A stretch of DNA of 64,000 nucleotides from Virgibacillus doumboii (GTDB lineage Bacteria; Bacillota; Bacilli; Bacillales; Amphibacillaceae). This document shows, one piece after another, positions 47,687 to 56,323 of this stretch (its first letter is position 1; the number at the start of each line of letters is the position of its first letter). Both the position numbers and the translations under genes were made by a program. The notes under the pieces were generated by a model, which saw nothing but the letters and a program-made list of their open reading frames with translations, was not told where the DNA came from and ran no database searches. The stretch is from contig NZ_CADCWQ010000001.1 of NCBI RefSeq assembly GCF_902806455.1, forward strand, positions 1,984,001 to 2,048,000, in the 5' to 3' direction.

Positions 47687-50341
47687 TTACTTTTTCGTAA
47701 AGCCGAATAAAACAGTTGGTAATGCACTTAATACAAGGATAAGCATCCAATCTCTGATACTTAAAAAAGTAGTATGGAAGATTGGCTGCAATGGTTCCCA
47801 ATAGATTACCACCAGTAGTAACAGAAGTGATGACAGAACCGCAAGAACCAGATATTTGTTTTCAAATGGGTTGCGAGAGAATATGGAATGTTCACTTCGG
47901 CAATCAAACACATGAATTAATTGCGCCATTACCAGTGTAGTGAAAGCGACAGTCTGTCCATAAATCAGATTGTCAGGATTCCCCTGATAAGCCATCATGA
48001 AGGCTACCAATGTAAATACCCCGATTAAAAGTCCCCGGCTGACTATTTTAAATCCTAATCCTCTGGCAAATACACCCTCACGCGGATTTCTCGGTCCCCT
48101 TTTCATCACATCATCTTCAGACTGGTCCAGCCCCAGGGCCATAGCCGGGAGACCATCCGTTACCAGGTTCACCCATAATATTTGAACAGGTACTAGTGGC
48201 AATGGCATCGCTAATAACATCGCAAATAACATTACCAGAATTTCACCGACATTTGATGCAAGTAAATAGCGAATAAACTTACGGATGTTTTCATATATAT
48301 TCCGGCCTTCCGTAATGGCCGTTTTTATAGTTGCAAAATTATCATCCATCAGAATCAGTGAAGATGCTTCTTTTGTTACATCTGTTCCGCTTCTTCCCAT
48401 ACTTACACCGATATCACTTGCTTTAATCGCCGGTGCATCATTCACGCCATCTCCAGTCATCGCAACAATATGTCCTTCTTCCTGAAATGCTTTGACAATC
48501 TTTAATTTATGTTCCGGGGTAACCCGGGCAAATACGTAAACCTGATCAATTACATCACGAAGCTCTGAAACTGACATTTGATTCAGTTGATAGCCATCCA
48601 GCACCATCCCATTTTCCGGCAGGAGGTTCAGATTAGTCGCTATTGCACGGGCAGTTTTTTCATGATCACCGGTAATCATTACTGTTTTTATACCAGCTTC
48701 CCGGCACTCTTCAATTGCTGCTTTCACTTCTTTTCTCGGAGGATCCATCATCCCGTACAATCCGACAAACGTTAAATCTTTTTCCAATGATGCCGTGTTA
48801 AGCGGATCGTCCTTTTGAATCGGCTTCATTCCTACAGCCAATGTACGTAATGCTTTCTGTGCCATATCATTAATCTTATTATCGATTTTTTCCTTTTCCT
48901 CGGACCGCAACAATTTTCGACCGGAATCGCCCAACACAAATGTGGAGCGTGGCAGCAGTACTTCCGGTGCACCTTTCGTGATTAAAAAACGCATATTATT
49001 TTCATCTTCCACAATCATGCTCATTCGCTTTCGATCAGAATCGAACGGTATCTCTTTTATAATTCGAAAATTATCGTTAGTCTTCGGAGACAAACCAATT
49101 TTTCTGGCGGCTACAAGAAGCGCCCCATCAGTTGGATCTCCATCAACATAATATTTACCTTTCTTCACCTGCAGTGAAGCATTATTACATAGCATGCCGT
49201 ATAAAAGCATTGATTCAAGGTTGGGAAAGTCACGGTCTACCTTTTCCTTATTGAAAAAATAATTGCCCTGTACATCATACCCGTCACCGGTAACATACAA
49301 ATCCTGTCCGTTAACAAAAATTTCTTTTACCGTCATCTGATTTTCAGTCATTGTCCCGGTCTTGTCCGAACAAATCACCGATGCACATCCCAGAGTTTCC
49401 ACCGCTGACAACTTGCGGACTATCGCTCTTTTCTTAATCATCCGCTGAACGCCAAGTGACAGTGAAACCGTAACAATGGCCGGCAACCCTTCTGGTATTG
49501 CTGCAACTGCCAACGATACCCCGGCAAGAAACATATTATAAATTGGGTGTCCCTGATAAACCCCTGCAAGTACAACTAAAGCAGTCAGGACTAATGCAAC
49601 GGCAATCAGAATTTTCCCTAGTTCAGCAAGCTTATATTCCAGTGGTGTAACCGTCTTCTTCGTTTTGACCATTAATGAAGCAATTTGTCCCATCACCGTA
49701 TCCATACCGGTGCCGACAACAATTCCAGTGCCTGATCCCCTTGTAACCAGAGTGCCCATGAACCCCATATTGACCTGATCCTGGGCGTCGAGTGAGTCCT
49801 TTTCAATGGCAGAGGCATGCTTCATTACAGGAAGTGACTCACCGGTCAAAGCAGATTCCTCTGTTTCCAGGCTGTTCGATTTCATAATTCGCATGTCTGC
49901 AGGAATACGGTCCCCACTATTTATGCGGACAACATCACCTACGACAACATCTCCCGATGGAATCTTCTCCCATTTGCCTTCGCGAAATACATTCGCAACA
50001 GGAGCGGACATCTCTTTAAGTTTAGCAAGTGATTTTTCCGCCTTTTGTTCCTGAAAAAAGCCGAGAAAGCCATTTACTAAAACGATTACCATAATGGCGA
50101 TAGCATCAACATATTCACCCAGCAGCCCGGCAATTAATGTAGCAGCAAGCAAAACCAGTACCATAAAGTCCTGAAATTGCTTAAGGAAAATCAGCCATTT
50201 TGAAGTATTCTTTTCGGATTCCAATCTATTTGGCCCAAATTGTTTGCGCCGTTGCTCCACTTGTTTTTCACTGAGTCCTCGCCTTGTGGTCACATGTAAT
50301 TTTTGTTCAACAAGATCTGCATCCAACTGATACCATTTCAT
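47687..50341 (-). CDS. yloB: P-type calcium-transporting ATPase YloB
   Basis: P2A (SERCA-like) cation pump, 884 residues from ATG 50341 (MKWYQLDADLVEQKL), which has GGAGG 7 nt upstream. TGES in the actuator domain (about 178), the phosphorylated Asp in CSDKTGTMTE (about 330), and TGDGVNDAPAIKASDIGVSMG (hinge). Calcium-site membrane residues are seen in AAIPEGLPAIVTVSLSLG (M4) and NLVTDGLPAMALGLD (M6). About ten membrane segments. In Bacillus the protein supplies calcium handling during sporulation. It is divergent from rqcH. Confidence 0.94.
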   Translation of the reverse strand: MKWYQLDADLVEQKLHVTTRRGLSEKQVEQRRKQFGPNRLESEKNTSKWLIFLKQFQDFMVLVLLAATLIAGLLGEYVDAIAIMVIVLVNGFLGFFQEQKAEKSLAKLKEMSAPVANVFREGKWEKIPSGDVVVGDVVRINSGDRIPADMRIMKSNSLETEESALTGESLPVMKHASAIEKDSLDAQDQVNMGFMGTLVTRGSGTGIVVGTGMDTVMGQIASLMVKTKKTVTPLEYKLAELGKILIAVALVLTALVVLAGVYQGHPIYNMFLAGVSLAVAAIPEGLPAIVTVSLSLGVQRMIKKRAIVRKLSAVETLGCASVICSDKTGTMTENQMTVKEIFVNGQDLYVTGDGYDVQGNYFFNKEKVDRDFPNLESMLLYGMLCNNASLQVKKGKYYVDGDPTDGALLVAARKIGLSPKTNDNFRIIKEIPFDSDRKRMSMIVEDENNMRFLITKGAPEVLLPRSTFVLGDSGRKLLRSEEKEKIDNKINDMAQKALRTLAVGMKPIQKDDPLNTASLEKDLTFVGLYGMMDPPRKEVKAAIEECREAGIKTVMITGDHEKTARAIATNLNLLPENGMVLDGYQLNQMSVSELRDVIDQVYVFARVTPEHKLKIVKAFQEEGHIVAMTGDGVNDAPAIKASDIGVSMGRSGTDVTKEASSLILMDDNFATIKTAITEGRNIYENIRKFIRYLLASNVGEILVMLFAMLLAMPLPLVPVQILWVNLVTDGLPAMALGLDQSEDDVMKRGPRNPREGVFARGLGFKIVSRGLLIGVFTLVAFMMAYQGNPDNLIYGQTVAFTTLVMAQLIHVFDCRSEHSIFSRNPFENKYLVLAVLSSLLLLLVVIYWEPLQPIFHTTFLSIRDWMLILVLSALPTVLFGFTKK

Positions 50342-50425
50342 CTGCATTCCTCCGCACAATATTTGAACGTAATACTTATATCGATATCTATGCAGACCCG
50401 TCCCAAAAAATGCTATAATTGATGG

Positions 50426-50640
50426 AAAAGCGGAGACGACTGTTCAGCGACGTACTCACTGGACTGCTTCGACTGAGATAAAGGAAACATGCCCCTGCAT
50501 CAGGGGTATGCCGACGTTGGCCGCAAAGGCCGGTTTTAGTCGGCCTACCTTCACCTTGCGAATCGATGTTGACTTATCGTAGGGAGAAGTCAGGAAGTCC
50601 GCTAGTCGCTAGGAGTTGGAGCTAGACAGGAAAAGCCGAA
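50426..50640 (+). repeat. Strongly folded, leader-like element upstream of rqcH
   Basis: About 215 bp, starting AAAAGCGGAGACGAC, unlike its surroundings in composition. An extended -10 TGCTATAAT (50411-50419) lies just before it on the same strand. Nested stems: GCGAC (50447-50451) with GTCGC (50605-50609), GGACT (50461-50465) with AGTCC (50596-50600), CATGCCCCTG/CAGGGGTATG (50488-50510) and CCGAC/GTCGG (50511-50543) enclosing GGCC/GGCC. It resembles an interspersed repeat that I recall from many Bacillaceae genomes. It would be the 5' leader of the rqcH mRNA. Confidence 0.65.
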
Positions 50641-50673
50641 GTGCCCGGTTAGAAAAGAAAGTAAGGTGATCAT

Positions 50674-52383
50674 ATGCCATTTGATGGAATCGTAACACGA
50701 GCGGTAACAAATGAATTAAACGAAAAAATTATTCCCGGAAAAATCACAAAGATATATCAGCCAACAACTACGGAACTTGTTTTTACAATACGGAGCCAAG
50801 GCCGAAATCATTCTTTGCTGCTGTCTATTCATCCCGTTTATGCACGTTTACACTTAACGGGTGATTCGTATAAGAATCCAAAAGAACCCACGATGTTTTG
50901 CATGCTGCTGAGAAAATATCTTTCAGGAGCAATAGTCGACTCCATTGAGCAGTACGGACTTGAACGAATTGTTACCTTTTCCATTCAATCACGAAATGAG
51001 ATCGGTGATATTACAACTAAAAAGCTTATAATTGAATTAATGGGAAAGCATAGCAACATTATGCTGGTTGACGGTGATGAGGGTCATATTCTTGATAGCT
51101 TAAAACATGTACCTGTTTCGCAAAATCGCTATCGGACTATCCTTCCAGGACACGAATATAAACTCCCGCCAAGTCAGAATAAGCTTAATTTGTTGGATAT
51201 CGACGGCGAGACATTTGTCAGGAAGCTTGATTTCAATGCCGGGAAGATGGATATGCAAATTGTTCATACACTAGTAGGTGTTTCACCTTTAATTGCCAAA
51301 GAAATTGTGCATAAATCAAGGCTTGGGGAGACAGGCATCTATAAAAGGAGTTTTGAGGAAGTACAGAATCTGGTACAGTATAACGACTACACACCATCTA
51401 TTTACAGGCACAAAAAAGAGCAATTTCACGTACTCCCGCTTACTTTTCTCGAAGGAGATACAGAGGTTTTTTCGGAAACAAATGAGATGCTTGACCGCTT
51501 TTATTCAGGTAAAGCTGAACGTGACCGTGTCAAACAGCAGGCCAAAGATCTCTACCAATTTATCAAAAATGAGAAAGATAAAAATGAACGGAAACTTAAA
51601 AAACATGAGAAGACAATTAAAAAAGCCGAAAGTGCGGATCGCTTTCAACATCTTGGTGAGTTGTTAACGGCACATATGCACATGGTCAAGCATGGGGATG
51701 AAGCAGTAACAGTAATAGACTATTATGATCCGGAACAGAAAGAAATAATAATTGAATTAAATCCCAATAAAACACCAAGTGAAAACGCTCAGGGATACTT
51801 TAAGACATATCAAAAATTAAAAACTTCCAGACAGAAAGTAAAACAGCAAATTAAGAAAGCAAACAATGAAATTACCTATTTGGAACAACTACTGCAACAA
51901 ATAGACACTGCACGCGAAGATGATATTGAGGAAATTCGTGATGAACTTCGCGAAGAGGGCTATCTGAAAAAGCAGAAGCAGGGTAAGAACAAAAATAAGC
52001 AATTGAAGCCTAATCCGGAAAAATATACTGCTTCAGATGGAACGTCAATACTTGTTGGAAAAAATAATAAACAAAATGAATATGTAACGACGCGACTTGC
52101 ACACCGGGATGATATCTGGCTCCACACGAAAGATATTCCTGGTTCACACGTTGTTATCCGTGATAAAGATCCTAGTGAGGATACAATGCTTGAAGCGGCA
52201 CAACTGGCAGCATATTTCAGTAAATCCAGACAGTCTTCATCAGTCCCTGTTGATTATACAAGAATACGCCATGTTAAAAAGCCGAACGGTGCAAAACCTG
52301 GATATGTAACGTATGATAATCAGAAAACATTATTTGTTACTCCTGAACAAGCAATTGCCGAGAAACTGAGAAATGGAAAATAG
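50674..52383 (+). CDS. rqcH: Ribosome quality control factor RqcH (NFACT family)
   Basis: Adds alanine tails to nascent chains on stalled 50S subunits; also annotated as fibronectin-binding protein. NFACT-N (about 1-180, MPFDGIVTRAVTNELNEK), a helical coiled-coil middle (about 280-430, KNERKLKKHEKTIKKAE), and the C-terminal NFACT-R domain (about 445-560, HRDDIWLHTKDIPGSHVVIR). Length 569 is normal. At the functionally important DR pair this protein has E97-R98. GTAAGGTG precedes the ATG. It is convergent with ohr. Confidence 0.95.
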   Translation: MPFDGIVTRAVTNELNEKIIPGKITKIYQPTTTELVFTIRSQGRNHSLLLSIHPVYARLHLTGDSYKNPKEPTMFCMLLRKYLSGAIVDSIEQYGLERIVTFSIQSRNEIGDITTKKLIIELMGKHSNIMLVDGDEGHILDSLKHVPVSQNRYRTILPGHEYKLPPSQNKLNLLDIDGETFVRKLDFNAGKMDMQIVHTLVGVSPLIAKEIVHKSRLGETGIYKRSFEEVQNLVQYNDYTPSIYRHKKEQFHVLPLTFLEGDTEVFSETNEMLDRFYSGKAERDRVKQQAKDLYQFIKNEKDKNERKLKKHEKTIKKAESADRFQHLGELLTAHMHMVKHGDEAVTVIDYYDPEQKEIIIELNPNKTPSENAQGYFKTYQKLKTSRQKVKQQIKKANNEITYLEQLLQQIDTAREDDIEEIRDELREEGYLKKQKQGKNKNKQLKPNPEKYTASDGTSILVGKNNKQNEYVTTRLAHRDDIWLHTKDIPGSHVVIRDKDPSEDTMLEAAQLAAYFSKSRQSSSVPVDYTRIRHVKKPNGAKPGYVTYDNQKTLFVTPEQAIAEKLRNGK

Positions 52384-52410
52384 TCACTTATGATGGGAAA
52401 ACTATTTACC

Positions 52411-52591
52411 CGGACATATATTCCGCTATTTGTAGTAACTACAGTGTTTTTAAAAAGTTCACGGACATTTGTTCCGTTATTGGTCAAGAAAAGAAGCAAT
52501 TTCCTGAGATTTTGACTGAATAACGGTAAATATGTCCGCCAAACCGTTGAAAGCCGTGTTATTTCGCAAAATAGTGGTAAATATGTCCTCC
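52411..52591. repeat. Four short GGACAT-TTCCGTTAT repeats
   Basis: CGGACATATATTCCGCTATTTG (52411-) and CGGACATTTGTTCCGTTATTG (52462-) are direct copies. GAATAACGGTAAATATGTCC (52518-) and AATAGTGGTAAATATGTCC (52571-) are the same unit inverted. Head-to-head arrangement allows large hairpins. Related units occur at 15112-15595. Confidence 0.75.
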
Positions 52592-52602
52592 AACAACACC
52601 AA

Positions 52603-52647
52603 AAATGCTTGAAGACGACCTTCAAAATCGCCTTCAAGTATTTTTAT
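52603..52647. terminator. Bidirectional terminator between rqcH and ohr
   Basis: ATGCTTGAAG and CTTCAAGTAT, with inner GACGA/TCGCC pairs, form a long stem with A-rich 5' and T-rich 3' flanks, so it can stop transcripts from both convergent genes. Confidence 0.8.
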
Positions 52648-52650
52648 ATT

Positions 52651-53082
52651 TTAGCTAGGCTTCTCAACTGCACGAGGATTTAAAGCAACCTCGATATTCC
52701 CTCTTGTTGCTTTTGAGTATGGGCAAACCTGGTGGGCACCTTCTGCTAATTCCTCTGCCTCTTCCGGGCTCACACCTTCAATTTTAATGTTTAGCGTAAC
52801 TTCAAGTTTAAAACCGTCATCTTCCGGATCTTTGCAAAGACTTACCTCTGCAGTAGTTTCTGAGTCTATTTTTTTCTTTTGCTGTGAAGCAACCAAATTC
52901 AATGCGCTATCAAAACAGGCCGAATATGCTGCAGCAAAAAGCTGTTCAGGGTTTGATGCTTTATCTTCTTTATTATCTGAAGGATTAGCCAGTTTAAAAT
53001 CAATTAATCCATCATCTGACCTGACATGTCCATCTCTTCCGTTTTGTGCAGTGGCTTTTGAAGTGAAAAATACTTCACTCAT
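52651..53082 (-). CDS. Organic hydroperoxide resistance protein (Ohr)
   Basis: 143-residue OsmC/Ohr-family peroxidase that reduces organic hydroperoxides. The two redox Cys are in AAYSACFDSAL (about 56) and HQVCPYSKATRGN (about 120), and NPEQLFAAAYSACF is the Ohr signature. No OhrR repressor gene is next to it; the neighbour upstream is a LysR-type gene, which may or may not control it. Confidence 0.92.
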   Translation of the reverse strand: MSEVFFTSKATAQNGRDGHVRSDDGLIDFKLANPSDNKEDKASNPEQLFAAAYSACFDSALNLVASQQKKKIDSETTAEVSLCKDPEDDGFKLEVTLNIKIEGVSPEEAEELAEGAHQVCPYSKATRGNIEVALNPRAVEKPS

Positions 53083-53151
53083 TTTATCTACACTCCTTTA
53101 AAGACAAGTATATAAATATGTTCCTCCCCTTTTTTATTTTTAAACATACAT

Positions 53152-54012
53152 CTACTGAAACTTTTGATTCAATAAAGCAGTGATAAAATGGTCAACCTGT
53201 GGTAATTTACGGGTACCATCCTGATAACATACCCAAGTATCCCTGGTAACACGTTCTCCGTTCAGGTTCATTGGTATATTTGCATAGTCATCCATCATGG
53301 AATCGGAAACACTCTTTGGTAATACAGCCATCCCCAGACCTTCCTTCATGAACTGTTTGCACGTTTCAATCTGGTCAACCCGGAGCATTTTCAGCGGTTT
53401 AATCTGGTCCTGATGATGATAAAGCCAATTATCCACCTGTTCATGCATACTGTCGTCACTCTTAAATGAAATTAACGGGCGTTCTTTAATTTTATCTTCC
53501 GGAAAGGGCTCAGTATCAAAAATATACAACGGATCTTCAAACAGTTTTGTTGAAATGCTTTCTTTTAATTTTTCACCCCGGATAATGCAGACATGATAAT
53601 TCTTATGATTCTTTTTTATACCTTCACTTATTCCGGTAACCAAATCAATAGCAACTTTAGGATACTTCTTCGTATATTCAGCCAGTATAGACGGCAAAAA
53701 ACGTTGACTGACAAGCGATGAACACGCGATTGACAGTGTTCCCTGGACTTCTTCACTTGACCGAGCAAGCGAATTCTTTATCCCCTGTTCATGGACAATC
53801 ACTTCTTTTGCATGGTCCAGAATCATTTCACCTGCGGGGGTAAGCACCAAACTTTTTGATGTACGAATAAAGATTGGCTGACTGAAATATTCCTCAATAT
53901 ATTTAAGTCTTTGTGTAACTGCCGGCTGGGAGATTAAAACTGCCTTGGCGGTGCCGCGAATCGTTCCTATTTCATTTAGCTTTAAAAGTAATTCATAATC
54001 TTCTATTTTCAT
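53152..54012 (-). CDS. LysR-family transcriptional regulator (YcgK-like)
   Basis: 286-residue LTTR. The winged HTH is at the N-terminus (KIEDYELLLKLNEIGTIRGTAKAVLISQPAVTQRLKYIE in pieces, residues 2-40) and the substrate-binding fold follows (about 90-280). It is divergent from a SAM methyltransferase gene, the same pair as ycgK-ycgJ in B. subtilis. A perfect 13-bp inverted repeat lies in the shared upstream region. The inducer is unknown. Confidence 0.92.
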   Translation of the reverse strand: MKIEDYELLLKLNEIGTIRGTAKAVLISQPAVTQRLKYIEEYFSQPIFIRTSKSLVLTPAGEMILDHAKEVIVHEQGIKNSLARSSEEVQGTLSIACSSLVSQRFLPSILAEYTKKYPKVAIDLVTGISEGIKKNHKNYHVCIIRGEKLKESISTKLFEDPLYIFDTEPFPEDKIKERPLISFKSDDSMHEQVDNWLYHHQDQIKPLKMLRVDQIETCKQFMKEGLGMAVLPKSVSDSMMDDYANIPMNLNGERVTRDTWVCYQDGTRKLPQVDHFITALLNQKFQ

Positions 54013-54026
54013 GTAACCATCCTAGT

Positions 54027-54077
54027 CAATAAGTATAATTTATCACCTATGATTATAAACCAATATTATACTTATTG
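54027..54077. promoter_or_regulatory. Perfect inverted repeat in the LysR/methyltransferase intergenic region
   Basis: CAATAAGTATAAT (54027-54039) and ATTATACTTATTG (54065-54077) are exact complements, 25 bp apart. The right arm overlaps a plus-strand -35 TTGCAT with a TATAGT -10 sixteen bp on. This is where an LTTR would bind to control both genes. Confidence 0.75.
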
Positions 54078-54127
54078 CATAGTAGTATGTATGATATATA
54101 GTAAACAAGGAAACGAAGGTGATTACT

Positions 54128-54919
54128 TTGAATGAAAAAGAGAGTGTGAAACGTGTTTTTTCGAAAAGTAAACATGACTACGTGACAAGTTCAACGCATT
54201 CAACAGGCAGTGATTTAGCTTTGATGGTCGAGTGGTTAAAACCTGAATCCACTATGACAGTCCTGGACATTGCAACAGGCGGCGGTTATGCTGCAAAAAC
54301 ACTAGCGAATCATGTGGATAAAGTAATTGCCACAGACATCACTGAAGAAATGCTTACTAACACTGCACAACATCTGAAGTCTCACCAAAATATCAGCTAT
54401 ACTGTTGCTGATGCTGAGGATTTACCGTTTAAAAATAATTCGTTTGATATTATTACATGCCGAATCGCAGCACACCATTTTCCGAATCCTGAACATTTTG
54501 TCAGAGAGGTTAGCCGGGTCCTTAAAGCTAATGGACAATTTTTGCTTATCGATAACATTTCACCGGAGGACATCTCTCTGGATAAATTTATAAACAAGCT
54601 CGAAAGGATGAGAGATTATAGCCATTTCCGATCATATTCCATATCGGAATGGAGAAATCTATTCGCTAATCAAAATTTACGGATACTAAAAGAGAATACG
54701 AGGAAGAAGAGGTTACCATATCATGAATGGGTACATCGAACCTTGGACGATGAGGAAGGCATACAAAAAGTTGATGCGTTAATTTTAGAGGCCACAGAAT
54801 CGGTACATGATTATTTTCAAATAAAGATTGAAAATAACCGCATAGCTTCGTTTGCTATTGATGAATGGATGGTATTAAGCCAAAAGAGTAGGAATAATAT
54901 CCAGAATAATGGATCCTAA
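54128..54919 (+). CDS. Class I SAM-dependent methyltransferase (YcgJ-like)
   Basis: UbiE/Coq5-like methyltransferase, 263 residues from the TTG at 54128 (LNEKESVKRVF), which has AAGGTGAT just upstream; a GTG at 54119 is an alternative. Motif I is VLDIATGGGYAA (about 45-56), the acidic residue is in VIATDITEEML, and DAEDLPFKNNSFDIITC is the post-motif stretch. Substrate unknown. Probably controlled by the divergent LysR gene. Confidence 0.9.
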   Translation: MNEKESVKRVFSKSKHDYVTSSTHSTGSDLALMVEWLKPESTMTVLDIATGGGYAAKTLANHVDKVIATDITEEMLTNTAQHLKSHQNISYTVADAEDLPFKNNSFDIITCRIAAHHFPNPEHFVREVSRVLKANGQFLLIDNISPEDISLDKFINKLERMRDYSHFRSYSISEWRNLFANQNLRILKENTRKKRLPYHEWVHRTLDDEEGIQKVDALILEATESVHDYFQIKIENNRIASFAIDEWMVLSQKSRNNIQNNGS

Positions 54920-54926
54920 TCCATTT

Positions 54927-55173
54927 AAAAGAGGCTGGGACAAAACAAAAAAGTGTTGCCAAAAGACGAACAATGCATGGGGATAGCGGGGGGGAATATA
55001 CGTAGACTCCTGGGGGAGGAAAGGCATCGGTGAGACTCCGAAGTGCGCTAGCACGAGGAGGCTCATCAGCCGCCCCCGGAAAGCGAAGTATATTCGCGGA
55101 GCGGTTTTATGCACCATTTCCAATATGTTCGGATTTTGTTATGGATAAAACACTTTTGTCCCAACCCCTTTTT
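54927..55173. mobile_element. MITE-like repeat with terminal inverted repeats
   Basis: AAAAGAGGCTGGGACAAAA at the left end matches, inverted, TTTTGTCCCAACCCCTTTTT at the right end (55154-55173). AATATAC (54995) and GTATATT (55088) form inner arms. A 34-bp part (55061-55094) recurs truncated at 8281-8314. No transposase frame is inside, and the small frames within are incidental. The ends, with A and T tracts, could also work as a bidirectional terminator for the convergent genes on either side. Confidence 0.65.
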
Positions 55174-55174
55174 C

Positions 55175-56158
55175 TTAGAAATATTCTTTTTTAATATCTT
55201 TTGTGCTTCTGACGGTATCAATTGGACGGACCATGTTTTCAATTTGCTCCCGTTTTGGCTCAAGTTTCGGAGGTAAAGCCAATTTTTCACCGAGGGATTC
55301 ATATGGCTCATCATCCATGAAGCCTGGACCATCTGTCGCAAACTCAAATAGAATTTGTGGTGCCACATTCGCGTATAATGATTCAAAATAGAAGCGGTTC
55401 ACATAACCGGATGTCCGGAATCCAAAGCTATGCATGCGTTCAATCCATTCTTCCAGCACAGAACGATCTTCAACGCGGAATGCTGAGTGGTGAACTGTTC
55501 CGTATCCTTGACGGGCATTTGGCATTACAGCATTATACTCAACCACTACCTGTGCACCGTTTCCTCCTTCTCCTACCTCAAATAAATGGAATGATTCCTC
55601 CTGATCGATTTCTTTAAACATCAGTACTTTTTCCATCATTTCCTTGAAGTAATCAAAGTTAGCGATGCGGACAAAAATTGGTCCCAGACCTGTAATCGCG
55701 TATTCCAAAGGTACTGGTCCATCCTTCCATGGTGTGCCAGCAGCAACGCCTTCATTGTTCTCATCTGAAATCAACTGATACTTCTGATCGTCAAAATCAA
55801 CAAATGATAGTGTCTTTTTACCGAATTGTTCTTTAATTCCCGTGTGTTTTACTTCATAGTGATCAAACCGTTTAACCCAGTATTCCAGCGCTTCATCACT
55901 TGGTACGCGGAAAGAAGTTTTGGAAATTTCATTTGTTCCATGCTGACCTTGAGGGATTCCCGGAAAGTCAAAGAATGTCATATCCGTGCCAGGGCCGCCC
56001 TTATCATCAGCGAAAAACAAGTGATATGTCTGAATATCATCCTGGTTAACAGTTTTCTTTACAAGCCGCATACCGAGAATGTACGTGAAAAATTCATAGT
56101 TTTTTTCTGCACTGCTAGTAATGGCAGTAACATGGTGTATTCCTTTAACGCCATTCAT
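55175..56158 (-). CDS. Ring-cleaving dioxygenase, VOC superfamily (MhqO-like)
   Basis: 327-residue extradiol-type dioxygenase with two vicinal-oxygen-chelate domains (about 1-140 and 150-310). Metal ligands are likely His8 or His9 in GIHHVTAI, His in GTVHHSAFRV, and Glu in QILFEFATDGPGF. MhqO-type enzymes of Bacillus respond to quinones and catechols (family knowledge). It has a GGAGG-like site before the ATG and stands alone, ending at the MITE-like element. Confidence 0.88.
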   Translation of the reverse strand: MNGVKGIHHVTAITSSAEKNYEFFTYILGMRLVKKTVNQDDIQTYHLFFADDKGGPGTDMTFFDFPGIPQGQHGTNEISKTSFRVPSDEALEYWVKRFDHYEVKHTGIKEQFGKKTLSFVDFDDQKYQLISDENNEGVAAGTPWKDGPVPLEYAITGLGPIFVRIANFDYFKEMMEKVLMFKEIDQEESFHLFEVGEGGNGAQVVVEYNAVMPNARQGYGTVHHSAFRVEDRSVLEEWIERMHSFGFRTSGYVNRFYFESLYANVAPQILFEFATDGPGFMDDEPYESLGEKLALPPKLEPKREQIENMVRPIDTVRSTKDIKKEYF

Positions 56159-56323
56159 TTATAATTCCTCCCATAAATCCGAGGTAACTCTATTCAAGTC
56201 ATTTTAATTTACCTTGGTTTAGATATTTTGAATTCAGAATAAATATATCACAGAGAAATTCTGAAATCAAAAATAAATCTTTAAAATGATGTGACAGCAT
56301 CATTAAACTTAAGTATGTATAAT

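Noticed and set aside
54875..55386. Small minus-strand frames within and beside the repeat at 54927-55173
   Set aside because: They overlap the MITE-like element and the dioxygenase gene in other frames; composition is that of the repeat.
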